Shown in pieces: positions 35,155-46,395 of a stretch of 64,000 bases of DNA. The notes below the pieces were generated by a model. The model was not told the origin of the DNA, made no database searches, and saw only the letters and a program-made list of their open reading frames with translations. The position numbers and the translations under genes were made by a program. Position 1 is the stretch's first letter, and each line of letters starts with the position of its first letter. The stretch comes from Moniliella sp. 'wahieum' (taxonomy: Eukaryota; Basidiomycota; Moniliellomycetes; Moniliellales; Moniliellaceae), in assembly GCA_003971905.1 (NCBI GenBank), contig RSEE01000029.1, positions 1-64,000 of the forward strand, read 5' to 3'.

Positions 35155-37252
35155 ATGTTGCTTCTGCGCGCCGCCCACGCGTCCTTCCCGCGCGCCGCCC
35201 GCCTCCGCCCGCCCCGGCGCTGCTCCGCGCCGCGTCCACGCGCGCCGCCAGCCTCCTCGCCGACTGCGACGCCGCCTGGGCCGCCTGGGGCGGCCCCAGC
35301 ACCAGCGTCTGGCGCGCCCGCCTGGCCGCCGCCCAGCAGCCCGCGCCCCCAATGTGCTTGGTGCGTCTCCCCCTCCCCCTTCGCGGTGGGCCGTAGCGCC
35401 TGGCTAACACGGTCGCTCAGTGATCGGTCGGACCGCGCCGAGACCGCGCCGCTGGTGCGTGCGTTGGTCGATGAGCCGCTCGAGGCGCGGCCGGGCGACC
35501 AGGGCGTGCCCCCCCCCGCGCTGCTGGCTGCCGACAGCGACAAGGACCTGGTCCTGAGCTGCCTGCGCCTCGCTGGCTGCCCAACGTCCAGCTCACTCGG
35601 CGTCTCCTCCCGTCGACCCAGTCCCTGTCGCCCGAGGCAAGCAAGCGCTGCTGTCGGCCTTGTACGGCGCGGACCGGATTGTGTATGTGACGGATCCGTT
35701 TAGTCTCTCAGCCGGCCTCGACCCCACGCTTGCCCTGCTGCGTGAGATTCACCCGCGTCCGCGCTGGTGGTGGTCAACTACCCTGCGCCTCTTCCTCCCC
35801 CTCCCACCTCGGGCCAGGAGCAAGGGAAGGCGAAGCGGACCTGGCTCTGCCGCCGCTCCACTCGGACGCAGTAGTCACGTTTCCTCGGGCCTTACGTCCG
35901 AGCAGGCCATTCGTGCTGCGCTGCGCAACGTGGTCGGCGACACGTCGGTGGCGATTGCCACCGTTTCCTCGGGCTTGGCCTTGCGGGCGACCGAGGCGCT
36001 CAAAGAAGCGTTACGATCGCCTTCTTCCTCCGCTTCCTCTTCGGCCGCTTGGTCGAGCTTTGCCGCGCTCTATACCGCTTCGCGCTGGGCAGGTACGTAC
36101 GCTGCTGAGCCAGCCGACGCGGGAGAACGAGAGGAGGTACATGACGGTGCTGCATGCGTCGGCTGCGCTGAGTGCGCAGGCAGGCGAAGAGGTCGCCACC
36201 GCATCCAACCTGCGTGGCGCAGCATCTTCCTTGGACGCGCGGTTTGCCTCGCTGGTCCCGCGCCAAGCGGCTCGGGTGATGGAGGAGGTGCGAAGGCCAA
36301 CCCGGTAGGAGACAAGAAAAGTGTCGGGGCCGGTGACAGCGGATCGAGCGTGTGGGACTAGGCATCAGGACACGCAAGCGGAGCTATCGTCCTTGTTGGA
36401 AGGCATGCCATGGTGGACGTTGCTCTATCGCTCTGATACGATTGCCAGTACGGTCCGCGCTCCGCTGCAGCGCTCCTTTGCGCAAGGCACGGCACTTGCC
36501 CTGGCTCGGGCAGCAGGACGACTGGACGAGGTGAGCAGCGCGGAACACGCCCACCTGCACACCGTCGTCCAATCCCTCGCGTCCCCTCAGCGCACGTGGA
36601 CCTTTCCACGCTGTCGTCTGCGTCGGCCAAGGTGGATACGGCGCAGCTGTCCCACCCTGTGCACAAGGCGCGACAAGCGCTCACTGCGCCCGGCGGACCG
36701 GCGGACCAACTGGCGCGCGAAGGCCAACGCACCGCTGCTTCTTCCGCCGTCTTGGCGTTGAGTACGACCGTGCTGGCAGCTTCCACCCTGGCCGTCCCCC
36801 CGGTCCAGATGCGGTGCCTGCACCGCCAATGGACGTGGCGGTGGTGGAGCCCATTTCGTCGCACACGGCGTTGATTGCGGAACAGGTGAGCCACGCGTGG
36901 TCCAACTGGGCGCCGAAAGCGTGCAGAGTGTATCGGAGCTACTGGGCAGCTTGGCCCTGACGCCGTCGGTCGCCGCGGCCGGATGGGCATTGGTCTTGGC
37001 CGTGCTGGCACGGCGGATGCAGTCCAAGTGGGCCAAGGCCAAGCGCCACTTTTGGACCAACTGCGCGGCTCACCTCGTGCTCCTAGAAAGGAAGTGGAGG
37101 AAACAAGTGTGGCTGTGGTGCAAGAGGTGTATGCGCCAAACAAAACGGGGGCACGGACGCTGGCGCAACAAGCGGATGCGCTCGAGAACAACGCCCGTCC
37201 TGTCCTCCGCCACGCGGTCGAGATGGGCACAGCAGCCAAACAGCTTCTGTAA
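35155..37252 (+). CDS. Mitochondrial membrane protein, Mmc1-like (tentative)
   Basis: The ATG at 35155 begins MLLLRAAHASFPRAARLRPP, an Arg/Ala/Ser-rich, acid-free N-terminus typical of a mitochondrial presequence. A likely intron (about 35360-35420, GTGCGT...CTCAG) precedes ETAPLVRALVDEPLEARPGD, then DRIVYVTDPFSLSAGLDPTL (35676-35735) and LVVVNY, as in a nucleotide-binding-like fold, but no GxxxxGKS P-loop is visible. The C-terminal half is helical: TSEQAIRAALRNVVGD, ENERRYMTVLHASAALSAQA (36120-36180), ELSSLLEGMPWWTLLYRSDT (36378-36440), a hydrophobic segment AVLALSTTVLAASTLAVPP (36745) and a second, SVAAAGWALVLAVLARRM (36970-37020), with a basic amphipathic tail ending MGTAAKQLL at 37250. 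This layout resembles the fungal dynamin-like, inner-membrane Mmc1 family. The assignment rests on architecture and remembered sequence flavour only. Frame breaks are numerous. Confidence 0.45.
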
Positions 37253-37637
37253 TCTATCCACTGCCTCGCACCATGTACAGAGAGATGGGATGGGGATGGG
37301 GATGGGATGGGATGGGGATGGGGATGGGGATGGGGATGGAGATGGAGATGGATGGGAGAACAAAGGCTGGCACCTCAAGAACTACAGCGCTTGTACAAAC
37401 AGAACCTCAACACAGGGGCAGGGGGGGGCTATGGCGACGTGGGTACTGTGCCAAAAAAGAAACGCGGTTGACGTGTTGATACCAAGCGGGACGGCTGTTG
37501 CGGTGGCCGCCAATAATCCACGCCGTCGTCGCCCTTGCTGACCGTGCGGCGTCGAGGCGTAGGATTGTTGGGTCGCGCTGCTTGGGGCTGTGGCCGCACT
37601 GCCCTGGGTGCCCATGTGGACGCCGTGCCTGTGCGGC
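37253..37637. repeat. G-rich GGGAT(G) microsatellite between convergent genes
   Basis: At 37285-37350 the plus strand is a run of GGGATGG/GGGGATGG units (over ten), followed by GGAGATGGAGATGG. It lies in the 385-bp gap between the convergent 3' ends of the Mmc1-like gene and TAN1. Four or more G3-4 tracts in close succession could form a G-quadruplex. No gene is supported. Confidence 0.7.
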
Positions 37638-39189
37638 CTATTCCTTTGTCGTTGTCTCGGCAATGCCGTTGGGGCCCCCGTGCCCCCCTTTACTGGGTGT
37701 TTGCAGCCGACCTCTTGCGCCCCCATTCGGCACAGGTTTGCAGATTGTATTTGCCCAGCCGATCAACTCGTCCAGCACGCCAATGGAGACGTAGGCCTGA
37801 AAGCGAACATGCACAGCGTCAGTCCCAGACTCTCAGACAACACACCGCCCACGGATCAGAGCCCCGGAGGTACGTGGCATGTCACATGGACGAGGGAGGA
37901 ACGAGGACCAACAACGCCCCTCTCCCCCAATATAACACAACACAACACGAGATAACGCAACGTACCCGGGCTGTCTCGACGAGCAACCAGACATCAGGCT
38001 GGGCCAACTGCGCCTTCCATCCGCTCGGTACGGACGCGCCCACCAAACGAATCAGTTCCTCCCGCTCCAACGGCGCCGAGCTGCGCACCCGCGGCTCAAT
38101 CTTAAACGTGATCACGTCGGCGCTGGTGGGGGTCCCCTGCCCTGGTGCCTCCGCATGGGCTGCATCGTGGTCGGGCGCTGCATCGGGCGCTGCATTGGAG
38201 ACAGGGCTGGGGAAGCGCGGGGATTGACAGAGGAGCCAGAAAGGGCGGAAGAGCGAACGGGAGTAACCCCTCGGCACGCTTCGGCCGCCAAGCCGCGCAC
38301 GGCCTCGGGTTCGGCACGTACCGTGCCCCCCACAGGCGTGAGACGCAGGACAAAGCGCGAATACGTCTTGCCCTCTTGCAGTGCCGTGTGGAGCACGTGC
38401 TTGGCCAGCCGACGCGGATCGTACTCGGGCGGCGTGGCGATGAAGCCCACTGGGTCATGCGTGCGTCAGTGTCATCCAACATCGCATCGTTACATCGTTG
38501 CATCATTGCATCGTAGCAGGCCACAGAAGGCTCATGGAAGCGGAGGGGTGGGAGGGCTAAAACAGATAGATGGGGAACATACCGCAATCGATGTTGCTCA
38601 AAGGTAAGAGTTCGAGACCGTTGGGTTTGGGTTGGTTTGGTACCCGAGTTGGTTCCCCGCTCTGCACGGAGCTGGGCCAACTCGCGTTCCAGCTCGTCGG
38701 CCTCGTCTCCTTTTTGGGTGGACTCTTCGTTCTGCTTCGGGGCCGGGGCCGAGGAAGGATACACATGCTCAATGGCCTGTTTCCACCCACCATCCCATTG
38801 TTAGATTCTCTTGTTCGGGGTACCTGATTGTGCACCTGTGTCGGGTATAGGGCGTGCAGGCATGGAGGCAAAGGGGAAGGGGAGGGGAGGAGGAAAAGGA
38901 AGACACGACGTACGTGTTGCAAGATCTGGAGCAGGTCCTGTCCCGCCCGCGCCTCCTTGCCCTCGGAGCAGTGTAGTAGATTCCGGGTCGGCCAACCAGC
39001 GACGGAAAGCACGCACGCTTGGAGCTGGCCTTGGCATTGCTGCCGCTCGTCGCGGGGCTTTCCTCTTGCCTGCGGAGCGAATGCGAATGTCAGTGGCCCA
39101 GACAGCAGACACGCGGGGGAAGGAAAAAAGGAGCCCGAACGCGCCCCCACCAGGAGACGGGGGCCGAGGGCGGAAGCCGACCTACCCAT
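37638..39189 (-). CDS. TAN1: Tan1-type THUMP-domain tRNA acetylation adaptor
   Basis: Tan1/THUMPD1 binds tRNA and helps the Kre33/NAT10 acetyltransferase form N4-acetylcytidine at C12 of tRNA-Ser and tRNA-Leu. The start at 39189 gives a 4-base first coding exon (ATGG), a 116-bp intron (39185-39070; GTAGGT...GCAG) and then GKRK, the usual MGKRK-like beginning. A SEGKEARAGQDLLQILQH stretch precedes intron 2 (GTACGT near 38914, acceptor near 38784), followed by AIEHVYPSSAPAPKQNEE, an acidic/basic linker and LELLPLSNIDCG. After intron 3 come ATPPEYDPRRLAKHVLHTAL and YSRFVLRLTPVGGTV (38380-38320), the THUMP core. DVITFKIEPRVRSS, LEREELIRLVGASV and QPDVWLLVETAR follow. Intron 4 (GTACGT...TCAG, about 37970-37797) leads to AYVSIGVLDELIGWA and the stop at 37638. 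Four introns is many for this window. At least two single-base frame breaks are present. Confidence 0.82.
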
Positions 39190-39239
39190 TTGCGGGGGCT
39201 GCAGCCTGCGTTCGCCTCGGTGTTCCGGGCTCGGTGGGC

Positions 39240-39662
39240 GCAGTCTTGAGCTCAAGTGGCCGCGCCGCATCTTCCTCGCTGCCTCGTCCCGTCCAATCTC
39301 CACTTCCAGACCAAGCCGATCTACGAGGCAAAAAGTTTGGCAGGGCGGAACGGAACGCAAGCCGAGGCGTGACGCTGACGCGTGAACAAAACTTGACGTG
39401 GAGCACTTCCCGTTTACCCCGCTGTCCTTCCACCCCATCTACCCCTGTGGGAGCTGTTGAAGCGCCGCCTTGGCTTCAGCACCCCCACGCCACTCCGTGC
39501 CCTGCCCTGTCAGCCTTGCCTTCTCGTGTCGTGCCCATCCCTCCCTCCATCCATCCATCCAGCCTTTCATGCAACGAGGTAGGGGTGCACACGTTCCACA
39601 ACCACGTGGACCAGGTCCCAGAGCAGGTGCAGGCCCACATGGTCAACGTCAGCAAAAAATGA
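39240..39662 (+). CDS. Possible small protein, C-terminal exon(s)
   Basis: The plus strand has protein-like pieces in different frames: an IYEAKSLAGRNGTQAEA-like stretch near 39320-39360, PLWELLKRRLGFSTPTPLR near 39440-39490, and a clean ending GVHTFHNHVDQVPEQVQAHM VNVSKK with the stop at 39660. A CT-rich stretch and CATCCAG near 39550-39565 could be an intron acceptor. No ATG lies in the 5' part after TAN1's start, so the first exon is not visible. I do not recognise the family. The alternative is chance open frames. Confidence 0.3.
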   Translation, partial: AVLSSSGRAASSSLPRPVQSPLPDQADLRGKKFGRAERNASRGVTLTREQNLTWSTSRLPRCPSTPSTPVGAVEAPPWLQHPHATPCPALSALPSRVVPIPPSIHPSSLSCNEVGVHTFHNHVDQVPEQVQAHMVNVSKK

Positions 39663-39924
39663 TAAGCGAGCCATTCTATGTCCCTTTCATACACTCTGCC
39701 TTCGGTACTCGATGTGCATATGGGGGCAGGGGGCCGAGGGTGTGCAGCTGTAGCACGGAGAGACACGGCAGTCGTCAGGTGGCAGGCAAAAGGGATGGAA
39801 ACAAGGACCAAACCAACATGCGAATACACTGCACCCCATCCCCAACCACGAGGTCACACCCACAGCACCAAACCACGCACTGGAGATCGAAAGAAGAGAG
39901 CAACAAAACGATCATATATCCACA

Positions 39925-41396
39925 TTATATGGTACTACATTCCCGATCAGGCGCTCGGGGACAAAACGAGGGAGGGCGGGCCTGCGCGCGGACGCGGAGG
40001 TCGTGCGCTAAGCGGATAGGAGGGGGAGAGGGAGGGGGGGTATCAGATGTTTCGTGGTACCTGTTGAGCACAACATGAGGGGTCGAGTGAGAGTCGAATG
40101 AGGGGGCGGCTCGGGTACTGGAAGTAGGTTGATCGGACCATACTTCCACAGTGGTTTGGCAGACGACGGCGAGTTCGGGGTCGTCGGCCTTTTCGGTTTT
40201 TTCCCGTACTGGTGCCTGCACTTCCATTTCCATATCGTCGTACATGGAACGATGAACCGTGGTGATGACGGGGAACTGAGGGTGACTCTTCAAGGGGTCG
40301 GAAGAACCTTGTGAAACCTTCACTTGCGACACTCGTTTCAGCGACACGACCGTCCGTGGGCCCAAGCAGAGCGAAAGAGCGGCGTGAATGGGGAAGATGG
40401 AACCCAAACTGGGTTGTTCTCATGCAGCGTCATATACGCCGAGTAGATAATGTTGAATACCTCAAGGATGATGGCGACCAGGAAGAAGATCCATTGGTCG
40501 GTAAGGAACTGGCGCGTGACGGCCGAAAGGGCACGGATCCGAAATCCACCCCGTTTCACAGGCTTGGTTTGGGCGCGGGGCGAAGCAGGAGCTAGGTTGG
40601 GCTGCGCTCGCTCGGTAAACGCAATGATGGTTGTCACCAAAAAACTCATGTCCAGCAAAACGTCCCTGCGTACGTGACAATGCCAAGAGGAACGTTGGCA
40701 TCGGGGGCCGCACACTGAAACCAATTGAATAATTGTCGGGCCAGCGCATGGGCAACCTGCAAAGATGCCACAATCAGCGTGACCATGTAGGCGTGGTCGG
40801 GGTGGGGAGGGGTTAGGATACGTACTCTTTCTGATGTACCAATGCACCAAATGCGATCCAAGCACCCAAGAGACAAAAGAGGGAGATGCTCCAAATGTGC
40901 GCAAGGGCAGTGCGGGTAGTAGTTGGAATAGAAATGCACGAGAGACTGCGGACCCCAAACAGGCTTTGGCAGGCAACGGAGGCGCCCATCATGATGGTGT
41001 AGGCGCGGGAGTACGCTTGGCATTGAGTAGAGGTGTAATAGGATGCAAGCATGAGCCCTACAATGGGAAGCGCCAGCAGTCGAATCACCAGGAGCAGGAC
41101 ACTAACCAGGGCAGGGGCACGGTGCCGCTTGCGCCCATTGGGAAGAAACGGGCCAAGCACACGGATCGTTCGGGGTAAAAGACGTATTTTGTCGCCTGGA
41201 AGACTGACAACCATTCCCACAGGATCACGCCTCTGCGCTGGAGGGGTCAGTTTAGCTCTCCTCTCCACCAGGCAAGAGAAACGGATATATATGTGCTAAC
41301 AATGATGAGCACAGGCAAGGAGAGGACGAGACGTACGAAAGAACGAGGGAGACCGCGAGCGCGGCGGAAGATTGTCGAGAGAAGACATCCTGTCAT
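39925..41396 (-). CDS. Multi-pass membrane protein, function unknown
   Basis: From the ATG at 41396, exon 1 encodes MTGCLLSTIFRRARGLPRSF and is followed by a 104-bp intron (41336-41233, GTACGT...GCAG). Exon 2 continues RRDPVGMVVSLPGDKIRLLP and carries hydrophobic helices around PALVSVLLLVIRLLALPIVG (41120), YTIMMGASVACQSLFG (41010) and WSISLFCLLGAWIAFGALV (40880). A second intron (donor GTACGT at 40825, acceptor near 40757) leads to ALARQLFNWFQC, a helix at MSFLVTTIIAFTE (40650) and QWIFFLVAIILEVFNIIYSA (40490-40435). A hydrophilic, Lys/Glu/Pro-rich cytosolic-type tail of about 140 residues ends near 39925. There are at least five membrane segments and no signal peptide. It resembles the unclassified 7-TM-like proteins common in basidiomycetes, but I cannot name a family. 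Exon joins are not all in phase, so indels are likely. Confidence 0.55.
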
Positions 41397-44159
41397 GGAA
41401 GGAGGGATTGAGTGTTGAGGTGGAACCGGCGGAGGAGGAGGAAGCTGAGGCAGCAAACGCGGCGCCCAGCGCGTGCGGGGCATGTTGGCAAACAAAAGTA
41501 GGGGTTGGGGGTGGGAGAAACGGAAAGATGACGCGGTGGAAGAGAGGTGATGGAGAGTGAAGTAGTGAGGGAAACGGCCAGGGGCTGCTGCGAAAAGGCG
41601 ATAGGAGGGGGACAGTTGGGCGCGAAAGCGGCTGTGTCGTGGATGGTGGGATGGATGAGGGTGAGGATGAGGATCAAGAGAAAGACGAAGGCGAGGATGC
41701 AAATGGGATGCTGCGACGGGGCATATTGCATGGCTACTATACCGCGTGGTTCCCAGAGCTACTAGGACATCGTCAGGGTCTCGCGATAGGATGATACTTG
41801 TCCCTCCGCCCATTCGCTACTGGTGTACATATTTGTGTGTACACCAAGCTGTCCTCTGGTGTTGGCATCAATGTGGCATGCATGACGTGCATGACGTGGG
41901 GGCGACGCAGTGCGATGATGATTAATGCGACGCCTGACGAGCCACTGCAGTGCGTATACGCCAAGAGAAGTAATAGGGAAGACCCTGAGGCCTGAGGCTC
42001 AGGCTGACTGAGGCTTCACTTGATCGAGATCGCTTGATGCCCCTGGCCTGTGAGGCGAGTCAGCGCTCCCCCCCCCAGTGCCTTATTCGACTTAGCGCCT
42101 TAGCGTTTAACGTTAACGTCTTTAACCGAGGGCGCGTGGGCGTAAAGGATTGGAGGCGAGTGCGATGAGTATGTTGGTGCATGGCACTGCCGAACCGCTG
42201 AACAACGCTGAAGCTGAACGTAGCGCGGGTAGCTGAAGATGGTAACGCAATCTGAGATCTGAGATCGATGAAGTGATGGATGCGATGCCTGATGGAGCGT
42301 TTGACGATCAGCGTTCGACGTGTCCGCTTAACGTACTTGACGTTTAACGTTAACGTCACGAGATGAACGCACGCAGAGACTGTTTTCGTCTTCCGTCGGA
42401 ACGGGCACCGACACTCAAAAGCCCCAGATACAGGCAAAGGAGCCACCTAGCCTGATCGATGATCTGATCCACCTCAGGCTTCCTCGAGCGCCTTCCACGC
42501 GATTGGCTAGCAGCGACTCGCGAGAAGCATGGGTGGACATTCGCCTGTACGTTAAGCTTGAAGCTTGAAGTACGTCGAAAGTATGTTAATCGATAATCGT
42601 TAACGTTAATCGTTGATCATCTGCATAGCGAGTTGTGCTTGAGTGCGTGCGAGGACGTCAGTATATGTACGTCAGTACTGAGTGAGAGTACTCAGTCTGA
42701 GTACTCAGAGAGTCCCTTTCACGGACTAGGAATACAACCCTTGTGGCAACGATGGATGATGGGCGTGGATATAAATGGTTGATGAAGCAAAGCCTGCTGA
42801 AGCTTGGAGGTTGGAGCCACATGTACTCGCTTGTTTCTGTTCCCACATGGAAACTTCCAGCGTCTGCTCGGCTTACGCTGACCGCTGAACCTCAGCTGAG
42901 CCTGCACCACGTGACACCCGTCTTGCTGCTACATGTGGCAAGGGGAGCGCCTAGTTCGATCAATTGTCGGTGAGCCGGTGACGACGACCTGTCATTAAAT
43001 CGGTTATCGATCCGATTATGGATCCGATTATCGGTTGTCGGTAACCGGTGACCGGGACCCCGACAGAGCCAGACGGGGCTTGCCGCTTGGGGTCACGCGG
43101 TCGGATACACGGGGGAAGGTGGTGCATTCCTATGAGGCATGCGGATCATAGTCAAAAGGGAGGCACATTTTTCCACGCCTCCAGGACCACACTACCACGA
43201 AGAGGCGGCATACCGCACGGATTCCAGTGCATACCACACCTCCGGAGACAGAGGCCGGCTGTATAGTGTTGGTCTGGGACATGTTCAGTCTGCCTGAGGG
43301 CTTGAGACCTCAGTCTAGGAGCACCAGCGAGCGCTCAGCGTCGCAAGTCAAGCATTAGGCATTACCTCATTACCCCTCTCAACCTCTGAGATCTGAACGA
43401 GCGCGCTCAGATCCCAGGCTGGCGACTGCCACGGTTGTGATCCTGGCCGAATCCCTCGAAACAAGTCCGCTGGCAGCCTGGTCCCAGTATGCAAGCACAA
43501 CACCGAGACTTGGAAGGAGAGAGCAGGTCGAGCTGGGGCGAAAGCAGAGAGGTGTAGCTTGGCAAGTAACAACAAGAGAGGAAATGGGCTCGACGGAGGC
43601 CACGAAAGAGCACGCGTTACGGCACGCTTCCGATGCGGACTGAGTATACTGACTGAAAACATGTGGTCCTCCTCTCCTCCCTAATACTGGGACAGAGATG
43701 TGGCACGTGGGTGTGATCACGACTCAGTCTCTGGTCCCTGTCACATGTTAAGCTTCAAGTCTCCGAAGACTCGCCTGGAGCGAATGCGATTTCCCGCTAC
43801 CCCCCCCCTCGGTCAAAGAGAGCGCGAGGGCACCACTGCAGTCATCCTGGGGTAGCTAAACCAGCCTGCAACTATCGTTACTTTAGCCTCTAGTTCCTGG
43901 TGGGGACAACTTCTGACTTTGGGCCTTAGGCTTATAGTATACGCCATACCATCGACACAGAGCAAGCATATGTCTTTCTGTTTTGCAGCATTGAAGACGG
44001 TTTGGGCTCTGGAGAAGCGTTCAGCGCGTTGAGCCTGCAATAGAGTGCCCTATGGCGATCCTGGATCACATGGACTTTTGGTTATGACGCCCACGCCCAC
44101 GCCGGCTCTCGCCTCCCCTGACACGAACGGGAGATGATTATCGCTCACATGGTCATATG
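41397..44159. other. Gene-poor region with reiterated palindromic words
   Basis: No convincing gene in 2.7 kb. Dense short palindromic words occur instead: GTTAACG/CGTTAAC runs at 42105-42125 and 42340-42355, AAGCTTGAAGCTTG at 42554-42570, TAATCGTTAACGTTAATCG at 42593-42613, GTACGTCAGTACTGAG and AGTACTCAG repeats at 42665-42712, and GGATCCGATTATCGG with GGTAACCGGTGACCGG at 43010-43055. Open frames here are short and unlike proteins. Confidence 0.6.
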
Positions 44160-45818
44160 TCACAGTGCAACTTGACCCTCGAGGTGGCCATGCGGGTGGT
44201 AGTCCGCCTCGTCTTGCGCATGGTCACCCGAAAGAGACTCCAAAAGCTGTGCAGCGTCCATGCCGACTTTGAGGTCCTCGTCGGTCGCCAGCACCTCCAG
44301 GCCGGGCACCTGGTCAATCAGCACCATAAACAGTAGGTCGCGCCAAATGCCCAGGTGGCTCCGACGCATGCCTCGACGAATTGGATGACGAGTTGGACAG
44401 TGTGACCATCGTACAACACCCCGCCCGCGATCACTGTCTCGCCATCCCAACTGGCCACCTCCTTGCTGGCAAATACACCCGTCAACAAGGGGCTACCACG
44501 CCGCCAAACGCATGTGTCGCAAACACATCTGCCGGGTCCACCCATCGCACCGACTGCGCATGCCCCAGAACTTGTACCGAAGCATTTGGCGGATCAAACA
44601 CGTTCCCAGCACCCCAACAGGACCGCATCCGTCACCCCCACAACCCTCCCGCCGGCGTGATCATCACCAAGCCAGACATCATCCCCAGCATCGCCGCGTC
44701 CAGCGACCAGCGTTTCTCCTCCATGTCTGTCACGCATATGTCAGTCTTTCTTGTTCGAGCCTCGCACCTCGGTGGCCTGGCGAACGGAGACGGTAGGTCG
44801 AGAGGGGGGAGGGGAAAATACAAGTCCACAGTGCCCATGTCACGCTCCCTGAGGCAGCGGCAAAATTGGTCACAACAAAGGCCATGACCGCTTTGAAGTT
44901 GAGCGCGAGTGCGGTGCCCGATTCAAAGGGCAGCCAGCAGGACCAGATAAGAATCATGCCAAGCAACATCCATTGGATGTTGTGGGGCTTGTGCAGCTGG
45001 AGGTGGGCTGGGGTACGAGTGGAGCTTTTCTTGCTCCGTCCGATCGGATGGGATAGATACACTGAGATGGCAGTCGCACTGGCTCCGGACAGAATGTGCA
45101 CCACGGTACCCCCCGCAAAATCGTACACGCCCAACCGAGCGAGCAGGCCTTGCTCGGTCCACACCATATGTGCCAAGGGGCAATAGACGAACGTGGTCCA
45201 GAGCAGCACAGAGGCACGAGGGCAATCAGCCGGATCCGCTCCGTCCCGCCCCCCATGCTCATCGCAGCCACCGTGGCACAGAACAGGAGCTGGAAAAAAG
45301 AAAAGAGTACAGCGGGGATGGTACCAACGGGCTCGGAGAGTACCCGCGATGAACAGGTACTTCAAGTCGCCGATCAGCGCGTTGCCCTCAGAAAAGGCAA
45401 GGGAGTAGCCCCATCCCCACCCTTCAGAGGCGAAGTGTCAGTGTTGGGGACAAGGCAACACCAGGGGACGTACATTGCAGCGAGGTGAGGGCGAGTGCGA
45501 TCAAGGAAGGAAGGTAGCTGGCCAGGCCGTTGCGGCGGACAGAATAGCCGCTGTAGGCCATACCGATGGCTGGGATAACGAGCCAGCAGGTGGCTGATCA
45601 CAGATTCAGCAGTCAGGGGTCCGTGGCAGCCATCCACACGCTCGCCAGGCGCTGCACAAGCGCAAGCGCACGCAGACGCGAAAAGTAGCCAGGGGACGTA
45701 CCAGCGCAGAACATGACAAAGAGCGTATCAGTCTTGTTGCATGCCTCCCACATGTCCAGCACCGCGTTCCCGTCGCGGCCACCGTGGTGCCGTTGGCTGC
45801 CAGCGTGGCCATCGTCAT
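44160..45818 (-). CDS. Ammonium transporter, Mep/Amt family
   Basis: A plasma-membrane ammonium permease of the Amt/Mep/Rh superfamily. The start ATG at 45818 gives MTMATLAANGTTVAATG, then DTLFVMFCAG. Intron 1 (45701-45594, GTACGT...TCAG) leads to CWLVIPAIGMAYSGYSVRRN, the usual pore-entrance helix with RRxN. Intron 2 (donor GTACGT 45473) precedes WGWGYSLAFSEGNALIGDLK (about 45410-45360). Then come VYDFAGGTVVHILSG (45125-45080, the conserved Asp and first pore histidine), HNIQWMLLGMILIWSCWLPF (44985-44920), LNFKAVMAFVVTNFAAA and SLDAAMLGMMSGLVMITPAGG (44700-44640). ADVFATHAFGGVVAPLLTG (44535-44475) carries the second pore histidine. The C-tail DEDLKVGMDAAQLLE matches the cytosolic regulatory tail, and the stop is at 44160. 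The WLPFESGTALALN segment differs from the usual WFGFNxGS. Single-base frame breaks interrupt several exons. Confidence 0.9.
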
Positions 45819-46395
45819 ATTCGTGCCGTGGTGGTGTGGATGGAGGGAGGGAGGGGGCGCATTGATCTTTTTGGACCGAGAAGGAACCCCGCCGGGTTGC
45901 TTAACGCAAAGTCCAAAAAGCGCCCAATCAAACCTAGATAAACGAACCGGATTCATTCGCCAGGGTCGATCAGCGATGGATCATCGCAATCGACAATCGA
46001 TAGCCTGGCTCATTAATCAGGACAATCGACCGATGACTTGGCTCGCCACTGTCTGCTCAGGCCCAGCTGAGCGCGCTAAGCGCGCAAGCCGCCCCGGCTG
46101 CCGCTCAATTCCAAGTCGATCAAGCACTTCGCTACACGATCTATCCAGGGGCCAGCCCCCATCCCGTCGTCTGCACGCCCAACTCGTTCCTGTGTCCCAC
46201 GGGGTCCCCCATCGCAACGACTGGACGAACTGGATTCCATTTCCTTGAGGGCATCGACCTGACCGCCCAGTTGTGCACTGTGGTTCTATCATCTGCTCCA
46301 AATGGGATCGCTGGGATCGGTGTATAGGATGGGGCAGATACATGGCGCCGCGTCTGGACCGTCTTCGTCCGTCCGTCTTTGTCCTAGTCGCAGTC
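45819..46395. other. Intergenic between two minus-strand genes
   Basis: Holds the promoter side of the ammonium transporter and the 3' side of the AlaX-type gene. Short inverted words (ATCGATTGTCGATTG-like at 45980-46035) occur. No gene is supported. Confidence 0.45.

Noticed and set aside
38811-39385. Plus-strand frames across the TAN1 gene
   Set aside because: They are antisense to conserved TAN1 exons and introns and are Gly/Arg-rich shadows.
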